Below, one piece after another: positions 14,273 to 15,828 of a stretch of 15,828 nt of DNA. The translations under genes were made by a program, and so were the position numbers. The notes under the pieces are model-generated. The model worked only from the letters and a program-made list of their open reading frames with translations. It was not told the origin of the DNA and did not search any database. The stretch is from positions 1-15,828 of the forward strand of contig SKSI01000103.1 of the NCBI GenBank assembly GCA_007123065.1. Direction: 5' to 3'. Origin of the DNA: Bacteroidales bacterium. Lineage in GTDB: Bacteria > Bacteroidota > Bacteroidia > Bacteroidales > UBA7960. The number at the start of each line of letters is the position of its first letter. Positions within the stretch are counted from its first letter, which is position 1.

Positions 14273-15828
14273 ATGATGGATAGATCTGTCATAACATATT
14301 TCTTTTTTCTTTTTGTCTTAACGGCTTTTGCCCTGCAGGCTGCAGGCCGCGACTCTGCCTTTTTGGAAAGGAGAAAACAATCATTCTCGCTGTTCTCTGA
14401 ATATTCCTGCAGCAATCGTTCTGCTGAGGAAGTACTATATTTCATGGAACTAAAGGATGTCGTGCATCGTTATAAAGAGGTTGTCATCAGTAAAGAATTA
14501 AAGAATGAAATAACTGTTAAAGAGGGCGATGAGATCCGGATCGGGCTTTTTGACAATGAAACCTTCAGTGCCGTTGTCACGCGATCCTATAAAAACGTGA
14601 ATGAAAGCCATACGTTCATCGGACTTCTGGACGACTCTGACGGTTATTTTGTTTTCACAACAACAGGAAAAAGAAGTCTTGGCAGTGTTTTTTTGCCGCA
14701 GCGTGGCTTGTTTTATCAAATCATCAGTGATCCTTTTGAATACCGCCATTACCTGGTTGAGGTTGCTGAAAAAAACCTGGATGTTCTGGGAAGCTTTTAT
14801 TCGCATTTGAATGATATTCCTGATAAAAACAAAAATAAAAACAACTATAATTCAGGACCGCCGCGTAACTGTGACGATCTGAATCCCCTTGAATGGGTAA
14901 ATATTGATGTGATGGTTGTTTATACGCCTGCTGCCATGCACTGGGCAGACTTCCACGGCGGCGGTATCAACAATGTGATTGCTCTTGCAATTGCCAATGC
15001 ACAGATGGTACACGACAATAGCGAAACATATTTGACCCTTACCCTGGTTCATTCGGATCTGGTAGACTACGAGGAGACCGGAGATTCACAAATTGACCTG
15101 TGGCGGTTGATCGTTTCGCCCGACTACAATCCTTATGGTAATTTTATTAGTGGCCTTTATATTCCCGGCTTTATGGATGAGGTTCATGAATGGCGGGATG
15201 CACATCATGCCGATATATGTGCCTTATTCACCCATACCAATGACAGGGGAGGTGTTGCCAGTGCTTTGGTAAATGTTTACGGGTCTCCCACGCATGCTTT
15301 TGCTGTAACCCGGGTGCAGCAGGCCGCAAATTCATATACGCTTGTCCATGAGATGGGCCACCTGAAAGGGGCGCATCACCATAAGAATCAGTTGGCAAAT
15401 CCCGGTCCAAACAGCTGGATCAACTGGCCCGAGAATACATGGTCTGCAGGATGGCGCTGGCAAAGTCCGGATGGGAGCCATTACTGTACGGTGATGACTT
15501 ATGAGAATGGCAATCATTTTGAGGATGGCATCACCCATACCAGGGTTCCCTATTTCTCAAATCCTGAATTGTTGGTTCAAGACAGGCACGCCGGTCATCC
15601 GTTTTATGCAGATAATGTGCGCACCATAAGAAAAATGAAACACGTTGTGGCTGCTTACAGGACTGAGGGCGTTCCAACTGTTTCTACATTGCCGGTTTCT
15701 GATGTGGGGATTAATACAGCGTTCTCCGGAGGTGTTGTTGTTGCTGATAACGACGAGCCCGTGCTGGAGCGTGGCCTGGTCTGGGACACAACAACCTATC
15801 CGAATCTTCTTAATTATACAGGTAAAAC
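14273..15828 (+). CDS. Secreted metzincin zinc metalloprotease with C-terminal repeat domain (3' end outside window)
   Basis: The frame is open from ATG 14273 (or 14276) to the right edge, giving the first 518 residues of a longer protein. A signal peptide is evident: Arg4, a hydrophobic run at about 6-21 and likely cleavage near residue 24. A pro-region follows to about 200. The catalytic domain begins near WVNIDVMVVYTP (about 208) and has the full metzincin zinc site HEMGHLKGAHH (359-369: His359, Glu360, His363, His369). The Met-turn lies in CTVMTYENG (Met408). This is the M12/reprolysin-like type. From residue about 467 starts a repeat of the PTV-T-SGG-RG-W kind often found in Bacteroidota surface and secreted proteins. 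A type IX secretion sorting domain may follow beyond the window, but cannot be seen. It lies 69 nt after the second permease gene on the same strand. The substrate is unknown. Confidence 0.88.
   Translation, partial: MMDRSVITYFFFLFVLTAFALQAAGRDSAFLERRKQSFSLFSEYSCSNRSAEEVLYFMELKDVVHRYKEVVISKELKNEITVKEGDEIRIGLFDNETFSAVVTRSYKNVNESHTFIGLLDDSDGYFVFTTTGKRSLGSVFLPQRGLFYQIISDPFEYRHYLVEVAEKNLDVLGSFYSHLNDIPDKNKNKNNYNSGPPRNCDDLNPLEWVNIDVMVVYTPAAMHWADFHGGGINNVIALAIANAQMVHDNSETYLTLTLVHSDLVDYEETGDSQIDLWRLIVSPDYNPYGNFISGLYIPGFMDEVHEWRDAHHADICALFTHTNDRGGVASALVNVYGSPTHAFAVTRVQQAANSYTLVHEMGHLKGAHHHKNQLANPGPNSWINWPENTWSAGWRWQSPDGSHYCTVMTYENGNHFEDGITHTRVPYFSNPELLVQDRHAGHPFYADNVRTIRKMKHVVAAYRTEGVPTVSTLPVSDVGINTAFSGGVVVADNDEPVLERGLVWDTTTYPNLLNYTGK

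Noticed and set aside
13894..14445. 183-codon minus-strand frame across the end of the second permease and the start of the protease gene
   Set aside because: It is antisense to two well-supported genes and shows no family motifs.

Overview
The window looks like chromosomal DNA of a Bacteroidota bacterium, probably Bacteroidales or Marinilabiliales. The support is indirect: several upstream regions carry matches to the Bacteroidota promoter (TTG, about 20 nt, TAnnTTTG), Shine-Dalgarno sites are weak or absent, the Suf and FtsX-type permease proteins have the sequence style of that phylum, and the last gene encodes a secreted metzincin with a Bacteroidota-type C-terminal repeat. No rRNA, tRNA, CRISPR array, insertion sequence or phage gene was seen.

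Layout. Bases 1-186 are a perfectly phased 8-bp tandem repeat that runs in from the left edge and ends against the sufE stop codon. Bases 187-5554, minus strand, are a suf operon read sufB-sufC-sufD-sufS-sufE, with a good promoter match at 5642-5672. Bases 5868-8157, minus strand, are an OmpR-type response regulator and its membrane histidine kinase, RprY/RprX-like, with the kinase gene first. An Fe-type superoxide dismutase gene lies upstream on the same strand (8339-8914). Divergently, on the plus strand, follow two MacB/FtsX-type ABC permease genes (9151-11586 and 11729-14203) and a metzincin protease gene (14273 to the right edge, truncated).

How the genes work together. SufS and SufE mobilise sulfur from cysteine, SufBCD assembles Fe-S clusters, and the superoxide dismutase removes superoxide, which damages such clusters. 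The two-component system sits between these two functions. The most interesting non-coding signal is a set of helically phased TGTTAA-like direct repeats just upstream of the kinase/regulator promoter, which lacks a -33 TTG. This is the arrangement expected for autoregulation by an OmpR-family regulator. A smaller pair of similar half-sites lies in the sod/permease divergent gap. This regulatory link is inference. The permeases have no ATPase gene in the window, and their substrate cannot be told from sequence.
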